Source: Roseateles_B sp041906185 (GTDB lineage: Bacteria; Pseudomonadota; Gammaproteobacteria; Burkholderiales; Burkholderiaceae_C). From it: a stretch of 64,000 bases of DNA. The DNA lies in the NCBI GenBank assembly GCA_041906185.1, contig JAYRJQ010000002.1, forward strand, positions 1 to 64,000, in the 5' to 3' direction. This document shows, in pieces, positions 15,505-24,040 of this stretch. The notes below the pieces were generated by a model. It had not been told where the DNA came from and ran no database searches. It saw nothing but the letters and a program-made list of their open reading frames with translations. Positions within the stretch are counted from its first letter, which is position 1, and every line of letters begins with the position of its first letter. Made by a program: the position numbers and the translations under genes.

Positions 15505-16475
15505 AGCGCCGCACCGCTGAGCAAGGCTATGTGCTGCTGCTCGTGATGGGCATGCTGGCCGTGGCGTCCTTCGTGGCGCTGCGTTTCGCCGAGCGCATGG
15601 ACCTGCGGCGCCAGGAAGCGCTGGGGCTGCGCCAGTACGTGGAGGCACGGACGCTGGCCCAGGGCGCGCAGGCCACAGCGCTGTTCTGGATGTCCACGCA
15701 CGCCCTGGCCCCGGCGGGGCATGGGCGGGACGGTGAGGGCCTGCTGCGGGAGGACGGCACCTGGTATGCCCTGCCGGACGGCGCGCTGGTGCAGGTGCAG
15801 GACCACCGCGGGCTGCTGTCGGTGAATGCGCTGAACCGGCCCGCCATGACGCAACTGCTGCGGGGCACCGGCATGAGTCAGCAGCAGGCAGACGCCGCAC
15901 TGGACGTGCTGGAGGACTATGTGGACGTCGACAGCCTCAAGCGCCTCAATGGCGCGGAGGCGGACGACTACCAACGCCTCGGCTTGCCGCCGCCGCGCAA
16001 TGACTGGCTGATGAGCCTCGGGGAACTGGGCAACCTGCCGCACTGGGGGGGCGAGCCCGCCCGCCTGCAGACCCTGCGCGAGCTGCTGCACACCGATGTC
16101 GACAACCAGTTCAATCCGAACACCGCGCCCATGGCGGTCCTGCGGGCGCGCTTCCCGCAGGCGGACGAAGCGCAGCTCGCCCGGCTCGAGGGCTTGCGAC
16201 GCCAGCAGGGCCTGCCCAACGGGCGCATGGCGATGGCGGCGATCGGCCTGCCACTGGACCAGGACGACTACATCTACGCGCCCGGATTCAGCTCCCGTGT
16301 CCGGGTCTGGGCACCCGGTCTGCCGAGAGCCCTTGAGTACAATGTCCGGCTTGTTCCGGCCGGGGCCGCGCCCTGGATGATCCTCGATCAGCAGACTGTG
16401 TCTGCCCCCCTCCACACACCTGATGAGCGCCGTGCCATCCCGAACTTTCCTGCCTCGCTGGCGCAGCGCCCCTGA
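15501..16475 (+). CDS. gspK: Type II secretion tip pseudopilin GspK
   Basis: A 324-residue protein, the length typical of GspK. The prepilin site EQG/YVLLLVMGML has Leu instead of Glu at +5, the known GspK exception. The body includes the helix-hairpin-helix-like SAM domain segment with MSQQQADAALDVLEDYVDVDS, LMSLGELGNLP and FNPNTAPMAVLRARFP, all characteristic. It acts at the pseudopilus tip with GspI and GspJ. The 3' end overlaps the start of gspL by 53 bp, an unusually long overlap within this operon. Confidence 0.9.
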   Translation: MKRRTAEQGYVLLLVMGMLAVASFVALRFAERMDLRRQEALGLRQYVEARTLAQGAQATALFWMSTHALAPAGHGRDGEGLLREDGTWYALPDGALVQVQDHRGLLSVNALNRPAMTQLLRGTGMSQQQADAALDVLEDYVDVDSLKRLNGAEADDYQRLGLPPPRNDWLMSLGELGNLPHWGGEPARLQTLRELLHTDVDNQFNPNTAPMAVLRARFPQADEAQLARLEGLRRQQGLPNGRMAMAAIGLPLDQDDYIYAPGFSSRVRVWAPGLPRALEYNVRLVPAGAAPWMILDQQTVSAPLHTPDERRAIPNFPASLAQRP

Positions 16476-17853
16476 GGGGAATGCCCCCGTCGTGCTGGCG
16501 CTGGAGGGCCTTCGCGGGCTGCCTCAGCGCCGGGTCGGGCGGCTCGCCGTCGTCATCGCCCGCAGCCGGTGTCGCCTGCGCTGGTTCCGTCTGTCCACCC
16601 TGCCGGCGCACGAGCGCCTGGCCGCGCTGCGCATGCAGGCCCTGGCCTGGCAGCCCTTCGAGGACAGCGGCTGCGCACTGGCGCTGTTGGGCGAGCAGGG
16701 GCTGGCGGTCTGCTGGGACCGCCGCGCCGCGCAGCAGGCCCTCGCGGATGCGGGCCTGGACGAAAGCCGTGTGCAGTGGCAGCCCGAACCCCTGTTCACG
16801 ACGCCCGGCGAAGACGGCGTTCGCCTGCTCGAAGGCGCTGACGGCGTCGAGGCCCAGCACTGGCAGGCCGGGCAGCTGCGCAGCAGCCAGTGGTGGGCGA
16901 CGCCGCCCGATGCCCGGGCCTGGTCCCATTTCCTGCACGCGAGTGCGCTGGACAACGTCGAACTCCCGACGCCGGTGACGGCGCCCCTGCGCGCGCGCCC
17001 CTGGACACCTGTGGTGGACCCGGTCGGCAGCACCGGCAATCGCCAGACCGAGCGCCGCGTCGTGCTTGCCTGCAGCATGGCCCTGGCCCTGTGCTTTGGC
17101 CTGGCCGGCCGGCAGTGGTTCGGCCTGCACCTGGCGGATCGCCAGCTGGACGAGCGCTTCGCCGCGCTCAGCCAGCGTGCCGAGCAGCAGGCGCAGTCGC
17201 GCCGCCAGGCACTGGACGTGGCGCAGCAGCTGCGGCTCTACGACCGCTGGCTGGCCAGCCCGCTGCCCATCGAGGTGGCGGAACACCTGCGTGACACCCT
17301 GGCCGGTACCGGCGCGGTGGTGAAGACGCTCGACCTCCATGAACAGCAGTTGCGCGTGGGCCTGCAGGCGGGGCCGTCGGTGCAGCGGGCCGCGCTGATC
17401 CGTGCCTTGAGTGCGGGCGCCTGGTTCCGCGACGTCACCGAGGCACGCGCCGAGGACGGGGCCGGCCTCGTGGTGCTGGACATCCGCCTCGACGGGCGCC
17501 GCGCGCCGGCGGCAGCCAGCTTCGCCGATGCCGCCGCGCCGGGCACGGCTGCTCCCACCGCGGCGCCGACCGCTGCCCCGACCGCAGCGCCGACCGCAGC
17601 GCCGACAGCGCCGATGGCCGCCTTCCCATCGAACGCGCAGCCCGCGGGCACGGGCAATCCCTTCGCGACGCCGGCCCCCGCCCAGGCGGCCGCCCCGGGG
17701 CAGGCCGCCGCACCGCTGGCGGCAGCACCGCGACCCGCCGCGCCGGCGCCGAATGCGCCGTCCAAGCCCGCGCCGGGCCCGAAGCAGCCGCCGGCCACGG
17801 TGCCCGACTTCCCGCCGGCCTCCGTCTTTGACGCCATCCCCACGCAGAAATGA
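16423..17853 (+). CDS. gspL: Type II secretion inner-membrane protein GspL-like
   Basis: A 476-residue bitopic protein: a cytoplasmic actin-like domain (about 1-205), one transmembrane helix (about 213-233), and a periplasmic ferredoxin-like region to about 360. GspL recruits the ATPase GspE to the membrane and pairs with GspM. The C-terminal 110 residues are Ala/Pro/Thr-rich, including tandem TAAP tetrapeptides, and end in PASVFDAIPTQK; such a tail is not part of the canonical family. The start ATG lies 53 bp inside gspK; an internal start would remove part of the actin-like fold. The stop overlaps gspM by four bases. Confidence 0.82.
   Translation: MSAVPSRTFLPRWRSAPEGNAPVVLALEGLRGLPQRRVGRLAVVIARSRCRLRWFRLSTLPAHERLAALRMQALAWQPFEDSGCALALLGEQGLAVCWDRRAAQQALADAGLDESRVQWQPEPLFTTPGEDGVRLLEGADGVEAQHWQAGQLRSSQWWATPPDARAWSHFLHASALDNVELPTPVTAPLRARPWTPVVDPVGSTGNRQTERRVVLACSMALALCFGLAGRQWFGLHLADRQLDERFAALSQRAEQQAQSRRQALDVAQQLRLYDRWLASPLPIEVAEHLRDTLAGTGAVVKTLDLHEQQLRVGLQAGPSVQRAALIRALSAGAWFRDVTEARAEDGAGLVVLDIRLDGRRAPAAASFADAAAPGTAAPTAAPTAAPTAAPTAAPTAPMAAFPSNAQPAGTGNPFATPAPAQAAAPGQAAAPLAAAPRPAAPAPNAPSKPAPGPKQPPATVPDFPPASVFDAIPTQK
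17545..17613 (+). repeat. In-frame 12-bp repeats encoding TAAP units in gspL
   Basis: Five 12-bp units plus a partial sixth, of the type ACCGCAGCGCCG, encode consecutive Thr-Ala-Ala-Pro tetrapeptides. Units four and five are identical, indicating recent slippage or duplication. The period is a multiple of three, so copy-number change would keep the reading frame. Confidence 0.85.
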
Positions 17854-18464
17854 GCGCGCTCTCCTCCTCCTTGCTCACCCAGTGGGCACAAGCTCGCGCG
17901 GAGTGGGAATCGTCCGCCCGTCTGCGCATCGGCCTGTGGGCCATGCTGGGCATCGGCCTGCTGTGGCTGCTGCTCGTCCTGCTGGACGCCGGTGACGCCA
18001 GCGCTCAGCGCATCCTCACCCGCGAGGCCGAGCTGCAGCGCCTCTCCAAGGCGGCCAAAGGCGACCTGTGGGGCCAGCGCCTGACCCAGGGCAAGGAGCA
18101 GCTGGCGGCGGTCGAGAGCATGGTCTGGTCCGAGCCGGAGCTGGGCCTCAGCGAAGCCGCCTTCCAGGACTGGCTGCGTGAGGTGAGCACCCGCCTGGGC
18201 CTCAAGTCCCGTGAGCTGCAGGTGTCGCGCGTCGAGCCGGCCAAGCTGGACCAGAAGGACCCGCTGCCGCCGGGCACCACCCTGCTGCGCGCCCGTCTGG
18301 TCGTGGATCTGCAGCGCGCCGCCCTGTTCAGCTTCCTCGCCGAAGTGGCGCGCAATGAGCGCAGCATCGTCGTCGAGCGTCTCGTGATCCGCGGGCAATC
18401 GCAGCCGGCCATCGCCGAGATCGAACTGCGCGCCCTGGCGCGCCGCCCGGGAGCCAAGCCTTGA
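17850..18464 (+). CDS. gspM: Type II secretion inner-membrane protein GspM-like
   Basis: A 204-residue bitopic protein: a short cytoplasmic N terminus, one transmembrane helix (about residues 26-46), a coiled-coil-prone linker (LTREAELQRLSKAAKG) and a ferredoxin-like periplasmic domain with paired beta strands near the end. It pairs with GspL in the inner-membrane platform. The ATGA overlap with gspL and the overlap with the next gene support co-translation. Sequence conservation in GspM is low, so the symbol is based on topology, size and position. Confidence 0.82.
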   Translation: MSALSSSLLTQWAQARAEWESSARLRIGLWAMLGIGLLWLLLVLLDAGDASAQRILTREAELQRLSKAAKGDLWGQRLTQGKEQLAAVESMVWSEPELGLSEAAFQDWLREVSTRLGLKSRELQVSRVEPAKLDQKDPLPPGTTLLRARLVVDLQRAALFSFLAEVARNERSIVVERLVIRGQSQPAIAEIELRALARRPGAKP

Positions 18465-18904
18465 AGTTGCAACAACTGACCCCCTGGCTGCTCATCCTCG
18501 GGGCCGGCGCCCTCGGCGCGCTCCTGTCGCCCGGCTACCAGCCGGAACAGGCCCTCGTGGGCGGGCGCCAGGACGTCTGGGAACTGCCCGACCTGCCGCG
18601 CCACCCCGATGCCGTCGGGCAGGCGCTGGCGGTGAGCACCGCGCCCATCTTCGACCCCGAGAAGCCCGTGAACGCCGTGGCCACGCCCGTGGAAGACCCG
18701 GGTTGGCGCATTGCCGCCTTCTTCCGGCGCGGCAAGGCGGGGACGGTGCTCATCCAGTTCAACGCGCCGGGGAAGGCCGCGGTGCAGCTGAAGGTGGGCG
18801 ACAAGCTGCCCAATGGCGAACGGATCGCCGCCATCGAGGACAGCGAAGTGCTGGTCCGCAAGGGCAAGCAGACAACGAGATATGGAGTGGAACGCCGTGA
18901 ATGA
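18461..18904 (+). CDS. GspC/PulC-like HR-domain inner-membrane protein of the type II secretion system
   Basis: A 147-residue protein with an N-terminal membrane anchor (LLILGAGALGALL) and a C-terminal compact domain reading GKAAVQLKVGDKLPNGERIAAIEDSEVLV. That segment matches the HR domain of GspC/PilP-type proteins, which binds the N0 domain of the secretin and links the inner-membrane platform to it; the location directly before gspD fits. No PDZ or coiled-coil domain follows, so it is shorter than enterobacterial GspC. In some betaproteobacterial annotations the gene in this position is called gspN. The start is TTG at 18461, overlapping the gspM TGA. Its stop lies inside the beginning of gspD. 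Confidence 0.75.
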   Translation: MKLQQLTPWLLILGAGALGALLSPGYQPEQALVGGRQDVWELPDLPRHPDAVGQALAVSTAPIFDPEKPVNAVATPVEDPGWRIAAFFRRGKAGTVLIQFNAPGKAAVQLKVGDKLPNGERIAAIEDSEVLVRKGKQTTRYGVERRE

Positions 18905-21068
18905 ACGCCTGATCAACTGGCCAGTGGGCTGGAGCACCGCTGCCGGCCTGGCGGCTGCAGCATGGCTTGGCGGCTGCGCGCCGATCAACCCGGTCCTGCC
19001 GTCGGCCATGCAGGCGGACACCTCCGTGAAGTCGCAGGCGGCGCAGCAGTCGGGCGAGTCCCGCAGCCCGGGCCTCAGCGTGAGCGAGGCCCCGCGCCCG
19101 CCGGAGACGGCTGCCAGTGCCGTCGCCGGCCCCGTGGTCGAGACACCGCGCCTCAACGATCCGGTGCTGGCCGCGGCCAACATCCAGCAGCTGCCGCTGC
19201 CGACCTTCGTGCAGCTGATCTACTCCGAAGTGCTGAAGAAGGCCGTGACGGTGCATCCGTCCGTGCTGCAGCGCCAGGATCTGGTCACGTTCCGCACGGG
19301 CGAAGGGCAGACGGCCTCGCAGATCGAGCAGGCGGTGCGCGTGCTGCTCAAGAACTACGGCCTGTCGGTGCTGGACGTCGGCGGCCTCGTGCGCGTGGTG
19401 CCGGACAACGCCTCGCTGGGCGACCTCCCGGTGATCCAGTACGGCGCCGCGACGCCGGACGTCCCGCAGCCGCTGCGACCCGTCTTCCATCTCGTGACGC
19501 TCCAGGCCGTGCGCCAGGTGGACGTCATCAGCTGGCTGCGCACCATGTTCGGTGACCGGGTCACGGTGTCCGACGACGCCGGCCGCAACGCCGTGCTCAT
19601 CAAGGGCAACCCGGACAACGTCAAGGCCGCCCTGGAAGCGGTCGCCGCGCTGGACCAGCCGGCCATGAAGGGGCGGGCCAGCCTGGCGCTGAATCCCTCG
19701 TACTGGTCGGCCGAGGAGCTGGCACGCCGGCTCTCCGACGTGCTCGGGGCCGAGGGCTATGCCGTCCATCCGGTCGGCACCGCCGTGACGCCCGGTGCGG
19801 TGCGCTATCCCATCATCCTGCTGCCGATCTCGGCCCTGAACGTGGTCTACGTCTTCGGCAACTCCGATGCCGTGACGTCCCACGTCGCCGAGTGGGCGCG
19901 CACGCTGGACCGCCCGAACGAGCGGGGCATCGGCAAGTCCTTCTTCACCTATGCCGTGAAGCACAAGGACGCCGAGCTGCTGGCCCAGACCGTCGACCGC
20001 ATCCTGTCGGGCAGCAACCGCCCGGTCAGCGCCGGCGCCGCCTCGCCGGCCACCGGCACCACGACCGCCTCGTCCGGCGACACCGGCCGCCTGAGCTCGG
20101 TCGTGGTCGACAAATCGACCAATGTGCTGATCTTCCAGGCGCGGCCGGAGGAATACGGCCAGATCTCCTCCCTGCTGCAGACGCTGGACCGCCCCACCAA
20201 GGCGGCCCTGATCGAAGTGACCGTGGCCGAGCTCTCGACCGACGACTCCAAGGACCTCGGCTTCGACTGGCTGTCGCAGTCCATCAGCATCGGCGGCGGC
20301 AACAAGGCCGTGCTGAGCAACAACTCGTCCTCGGTGACGCCGGGCGGCGGCCTGTCTGGCGGCGGCAATCTCCGCATCTTCAACGGCGCCGGCGCCATGC
20401 GCCTGGCCGTGACGGCGCTGGCTTCCACCAATCGCGCGACCATCCTCTCGAGCCCGCGCCTGATGGCCCGCAACGGCGAGACGGCCACCATCCAGGTGGG
20501 CCAGGACGTGCCCATCCTGACGTCCCAGCAGACGACGGCCGTCGGCGGCACCACGGCCCCCGGCCTGCTCCAGACGGTCCAGTACCGCAACACGGGCGTG
20601 ATCCTCAAGATCAAGCCGGTCATCCATTCCGGCGACCAGGTCGACCTCGACGTCACCCAGGAAGTGAGCGAGCTCGGCACGACGGACGTCGGTGTCACGA
20701 CGACCCCGACGTTCAAGACCCGCAAGATCGACACCAAGCTCACGCTGCGCAACGGCTCCACGGTGCTGCTGGGCGGGCTGATCTCCGAGAACGGCTCTCA
20801 GTCCTCGAGCGGCATTCCCTTCCTCAAGGACGTGCCGGTCGTGGGCAGCCTCTTCGGCAAGCAGGGCCGCAAGGGCGATCGCCGCGAGCTGATCGTCCTT
20901 ATCACGCCCTACATCGCCAACGACGCGCACGACGCCGAGCTCATCACGGACGCCTTCCGCAAGTCGCTCGGCAACTGGGCCACGCAGACCAAGCCCCTGG
21001 CCCCGCTGCCGCCGGGCGAGGCGAGCCCGGTGGTGCCGCCGGCCTCGGCCCCGAGCGCCGGGAAGTGA
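18882..21068 (+). CDS. gspD: Type II secretion outer-membrane secretin GspD
   Basis: A 728-residue secretin from the ATG at 18882; a GTG at 18897 would give 723 residues with a tidier signal sequence (VNERLINW...). The N-terminal hydrophobic segment ends in LGGC, a plausible lipobox, suggesting a lipidated secretin that may need no separate pilotin. The N0 domain (FVQLIYSEVLKKAV), N1/N2-type repeats (ALNVVYVFGNSDAV; VVVDKSTNVLIFQARPEEY) and the secretin core (ALIEVTVAEL, VPILTSQQT, GSTVLLGGLI, KDVPVVGSLFG, ELIVLITPYI) follow in order. It forms the gated outer-membrane channel. It overlaps the preceding gene by 23 bp and ends two bases before gspE. Confidence 0.95.
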   Translation: MEWNAVNERLINWPVGWSTAAGLAAAAWLGGCAPINPVLPSAMQADTSVKSQAAQQSGESRSPGLSVSEAPRPPETAASAVAGPVVETPRLNDPVLAAANIQQLPLPTFVQLIYSEVLKKAVTVHPSVLQRQDLVTFRTGEGQTASQIEQAVRVLLKNYGLSVLDVGGLVRVVPDNASLGDLPVIQYGAATPDVPQPLRPVFHLVTLQAVRQVDVISWLRTMFGDRVTVSDDAGRNAVLIKGNPDNVKAALEAVAALDQPAMKGRASLALNPSYWSAEELARRLSDVLGAEGYAVHPVGTAVTPGAVRYPIILLPISALNVVYVFGNSDAVTSHVAEWARTLDRPNERGIGKSFFTYAVKHKDAELLAQTVDRILSGSNRPVSAGAASPATGTTTASSGDTGRLSSVVVDKSTNVLIFQARPEEYGQISSLLQTLDRPTKAALIEVTVAELSTDDSKDLGFDWLSQSISIGGGNKAVLSNNSSSVTPGGGLSGGGNLRIFNGAGAMRLAVTALASTNRATILSSPRLMARNGETATIQVGQDVPILTSQQTTAVGGTTAPGLLQTVQYRNTGVILKIKPVIHSGDQVDLDVTQEVSELGTTDVGVTTTPTFKTRKIDTKLTLRNGSTVLLGGLISENGSQSSSGIPFLKDVPVVGSLFGKQGRKGDRRELIVLITPYIANDAHDAELITDAFRKSLGNWATQTKPLAPLPPGEASPVVPPASAPSAGK

Positions 21069-21070
21069 CG

Positions 21071-22801
21071 ATGGACCAGGATTCCCGTCAGCCGCCGCCG
21101 TCCCAGCAGCGCCTGGGCGAGCTGCTCCTGCAGGCCGAGGCGCTGCGCGAGCCGGAACTGCAGGCGGCCCTGGCCTTCCAGGCGGCCCACGGCGGCCGGC
21201 TGGGCGCCGTGCTGCTGCGCATGGGCGCCCTGACGTCCGACAGCCTCATGCCCGTGCTGGCCACCCAGCTGGGCCTGCCGTGGCTGCGCGGCGCGACGCT
21301 GGCCGAGTCCCTGCTGCGGGCCGGGCTGGCGGAGCTCGGGCCGCAAGGCATGCGCTTGCTCGGTGCCGGGCTGCTGGCATGGCGGGACGCCGACGGCGCC
21401 TGGCAGCTGGCCAGCGCCGACCCGCTGCGGGCCGACCTGGCCGAGGAGGTGGCGCAGACCGCGGCGCTGGCCGACGCGACCTGGCACCTGATGTCCGACA
21501 GCGAGTTCGAGCAGTGGGCCCAGCGCCTGCGCATGAACGCGCTGAGCCTGCACGCCCAGGACGAACGCACGCTGCGCGAGCTTGCCGAGGATGCGCCGGT
21601 CATCGCCTTCGTGAACAACCTTGTCGCGCAGGCCGTGGAGGCCCGTGCGTCGGACATCCACCTCGAGCCCGGCGAGCGCGAGTTCGAGGTGCGCCTGCGC
21701 ATCGACGGCGTGCTGCACCGGCGTCAGCAGGTGGACATGGCGCGCTACCCGGCCGTGGTGTCCCGCATCAAGCTGGTCGGGGGCCTGGACATCGCCGAGC
21801 GGCGCCTGCCGCAGGACGGCCGCATCTCGACCCGTGCGGCGGGCGTGGAAATCGACATCCGCGTCTCCACCATCCCGGCGGTGCATGGCGAGTCCGTCGT
21901 CATGCGCCTGCTGCCCAAGCAGGTGGCGGATCTCTCGCTGGAGCGCCTGGGCCTGCGCCCGACGCAGCTGCAGCTCTTCCGCCGCTGGCTGAACATCCCC
22001 AACGGGCTTGTGCTGGTCACCGGCCCGACGGGCTCCGGCAAGAGCACCACGCTCTACTCCGCGCTGGCGGCCACCAATGACTTCACGCGCAAGATCGTGA
22101 CGGTCGAGGATCCCGTCGAGTTCCGCCTGCCGCATGTCATCCAGGTGCAGGCGCAGCCCGAGATCGGCTACACCTTCGCCCGCGCCCTGCGCGCCTTCCT
22201 GCGCCACGATCCGGACGTCATCATGGTCGGGGAAATCCGCGACCGCGAGACGGCCGAGATCGCCATCCAGTCGGCCCTCACCGGCCACCTGGTGCTGGCG
22301 ACGCTGCACACCAACGACGCCCCTTCGGCCATCACGCGGCTGATCGACATGGGCGTCGAGCCCTTCCTCGTGGGCGCCGCTCTGCGCGCTGTGATGGCGC
22401 AGCGGCTGGTACGCCGGCTGTGCGGCCAGTGTGCGCAGGACGCCGAACGCCCGGCGCTGCTGAGCGATGCCGACTGGGCCCACGCCGAGTCGGACGCCGC
22501 CGCCGACGCCGCGCTCATGGGTGCGGCCGGCGGCCCGTCGCCGCGCTGGCGCCGGCCCATGGGCTGCCCCGCCTGCGGCCACACCGGCTTCGCCGGGCGC
22601 ATCGGGCTCTACGAGATGATGGACGTCGGCCCCGCCATGCAGCACGGCATCGCGCAGGGCCTCGGCATCGGTGAGCTGGAGCGCATGGCCAACGAGGCCG
22701 GGCGTCGCAGCCTGGCTCAGGAGGGCGCGCTCAAGGTTCTCCAGGGGCTCAGCACCATGGATGAGGTCTACCGGGCGACCGGCAGCGGAGCGGCTCCCTG
22801 A
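21071..22801 (+). CDS. gspE: Type II secretion ATPase GspE
   Basis: A 576-residue AAA-type secretion ATPase. After the N1E-like domain, the P-loop GPTGSGKST lies at residues 318-326, with the Asp box near VTVEDPVE, the Walker B segment DPDVIMVGEIRDRETAE, and the His box (LTGHLVLATLHTNDA). A zinc-binding tetracysteine with CGQC and CPAC is split by an unusually long Ala/Asp-rich insert of about 60 residues. GspE powers pseudopilus assembly at the cytoplasmic face, docked on GspL. ATG at 21071 is two bases after the gspD stop; the gspE stop overlaps the gspF start (TGATG). Confidence 0.95.
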   Translation: MDQDSRQPPPSQQRLGELLLQAEALREPELQAALAFQAAHGGRLGAVLLRMGALTSDSLMPVLATQLGLPWLRGATLAESLLRAGLAELGPQGMRLLGAGLLAWRDADGAWQLASADPLRADLAEEVAQTAALADATWHLMSDSEFEQWAQRLRMNALSLHAQDERTLRELAEDAPVIAFVNNLVAQAVEARASDIHLEPGEREFEVRLRIDGVLHRRQQVDMARYPAVVSRIKLVGGLDIAERRLPQDGRISTRAAGVEIDIRVSTIPAVHGESVVMRLLPKQVADLSLERLGLRPTQLQLFRRWLNIPNGLVLVTGPTGSGKSTTLYSALAATNDFTRKIVTVEDPVEFRLPHVIQVQAQPEIGYTFARALRAFLRHDPDVIMVGEIRDRETAEIAIQSALTGHLVLATLHTNDAPSAITRLIDMGVEPFLVGAALRAVMAQRLVRRLCGQCAQDAERPALLSDADWAHAESDAAADAALMGAAGGPSPRWRRPMGCPACGHTGFAGRIGLYEMMDVGPAMQHGIAQGLGIGELERMANEAGRRSLAQEGALKVLQGLSTMDEVYRATGSGAAP

Positions 22802-23997
22802 TGCGCTTCGACTACCGGGCCCGCGATGCAGAGGGGCGCGAGACGCGCGGCCGGCTGGAGGCCGCGAGCGAGGCGGCGGCCGTGCGGGCGCTGTCGGACC
22901 AGGGGCTCACCGTCGTGCAGCTCCAGGCGGAGTCCGGCGCCGCTGCCGCGCCGCGGCGCCGTGGCGCCATCACCCGGGCCGACCAGATCATGCTGCTCCA
23001 GGAGCTGGCGACGCTGCTCAAGGCCGGGGTCTCGCTTGGCGACACCCTGCCGAGCCTGACGGAGGCCTACGCCCAGCATCCGCTCGGCCCGGCACTGGCG
23101 GACATGCATGCCCAGGTGCGGGCCGGCGGGCGGCTGTCGGCGGCGCTGGAGCTCCCGGCGCTGAAGCTGCCGGGCTACGTCCATGCGCTGACGCAGGCCG
23201 GCGAGGCCAGCGGGCAGCTGGCCCGGGCGCTGTCGGACGCCGCGACGCAGATGGAGCTGGACCGCAAGTCCGGCGAGGCCCTGCGCAGTGCCCTGATCTA
23301 CCCCAGCCTGCTGGTGTTCGTGGGCATCGTGGCCGTGTTCTACATCTTCATCGGCGTGGTGCCCAAGTTCGCGCCGATGCTGCGCAACGCGCGCGCCGAG
23401 GTGCCGGACATCTCGCGCTGGCTGATCTCGTCGGGCGTCTTCGTCAAGGCCCATCTCGGTGTCGTGCTGGGCGTGGGCGGTGCGCTGCTCGTGCTGATGG
23501 CGGTGCTCCTGGCCCAGGCGCCGGTGCGGCACTGGCTCTTCCAGCGGATCTCGCGCTGGCCGGGCATCGGCCCCTGGCTGTACGAAATGGAGATCGGCCG
23601 CTGGGCGACGGTCCTCGGAACCCTGCTGGACAACCGCGTGGCCATCGTGCCCGCCATGAACCTGGCCGTCGGGGCGCTGCGCCTGGACGCCATGCGGTCC
23701 GGCCTCGAGCGGGCCGCGCGCTCCCTGCAGCAGGGGGAGTCGCTCGCGCAGGCCTTGTCGGCGCAGACCTGGTTCCCGCCGACGCGCATCAACCTCGTGC
23801 GGGTCGGCGAACGCTCGGGCGAGCTGCCGCGCATGCTGATGGCGCTCGGCGAGGCGCAGACCGAGAGCGCGCGCACGACGCAGGCCCGTCTGCTGTCCCT
23901 GATCGAGCCGGCGGCCATCCTCATCATCGGCGGCCTCATCGGCTTCATCATGACGGCCGTGATGATGACCATCACCAGCCTGAACGCCTCGATCTGA
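22801..23997 (+). CDS. gspF: Type II secretion inner-membrane platform protein GspF
   Basis: A 398-residue polytopic protein with two repeated cytoplasmic GspF domains (PF00482), each with an LLQELATLLKAGVSLGDTL or LGTLLDNRVAIVPAMNL type helix, and three transmembrane segments (around 170-190, 220-240 and 370-395). The N terminus FDYRARDAEGRETRG is typical. It ends the operon; the 43 bp before the convergent sulfotransferase gene contain no clear intrinsic terminator. Prepilin peptidase (GspO) is not in the window and is presumably shared with type IV pili elsewhere. Confidence 0.94.
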   Translation: MRFDYRARDAEGRETRGRLEAASEAAAVRALSDQGLTVVQLQAESGAAAAPRRRGAITRADQIMLLQELATLLKAGVSLGDTLPSLTEAYAQHPLGPALADMHAQVRAGGRLSAALELPALKLPGYVHALTQAGEASGQLARALSDAATQMELDRKSGEALRSALIYPSLLVFVGIVAVFYIFIGVVPKFAPMLRNARAEVPDISRWLISSGVFVKAHLGVVLGVGGALLVLMAVLLAQAPVRHWLFQRISRWPGIGPWLYEMEIGRWATVLGTLLDNRVAIVPAMNLAVGALRLDAMRSGLERAARSLQQGESLAQALSAQTWFPPTRINLVRVGERSGELPRMLMALGEAQTESARTTQARLLSLIEPAAILIIGGLIGFIMTAVMMTITSLNASI

Positions 23998-24040
23998 GCG
24001 GGCGCCGCGGGTGCGCGGACCGCCGCGGCGGCACGGGCGG

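Noticed and set aside
20909..22645. Minus-strand open frame of 578 codons across gspD/gspE
   Set aside because: Antisense shadow of well-identified GspD and GspE; no domain recognisable.
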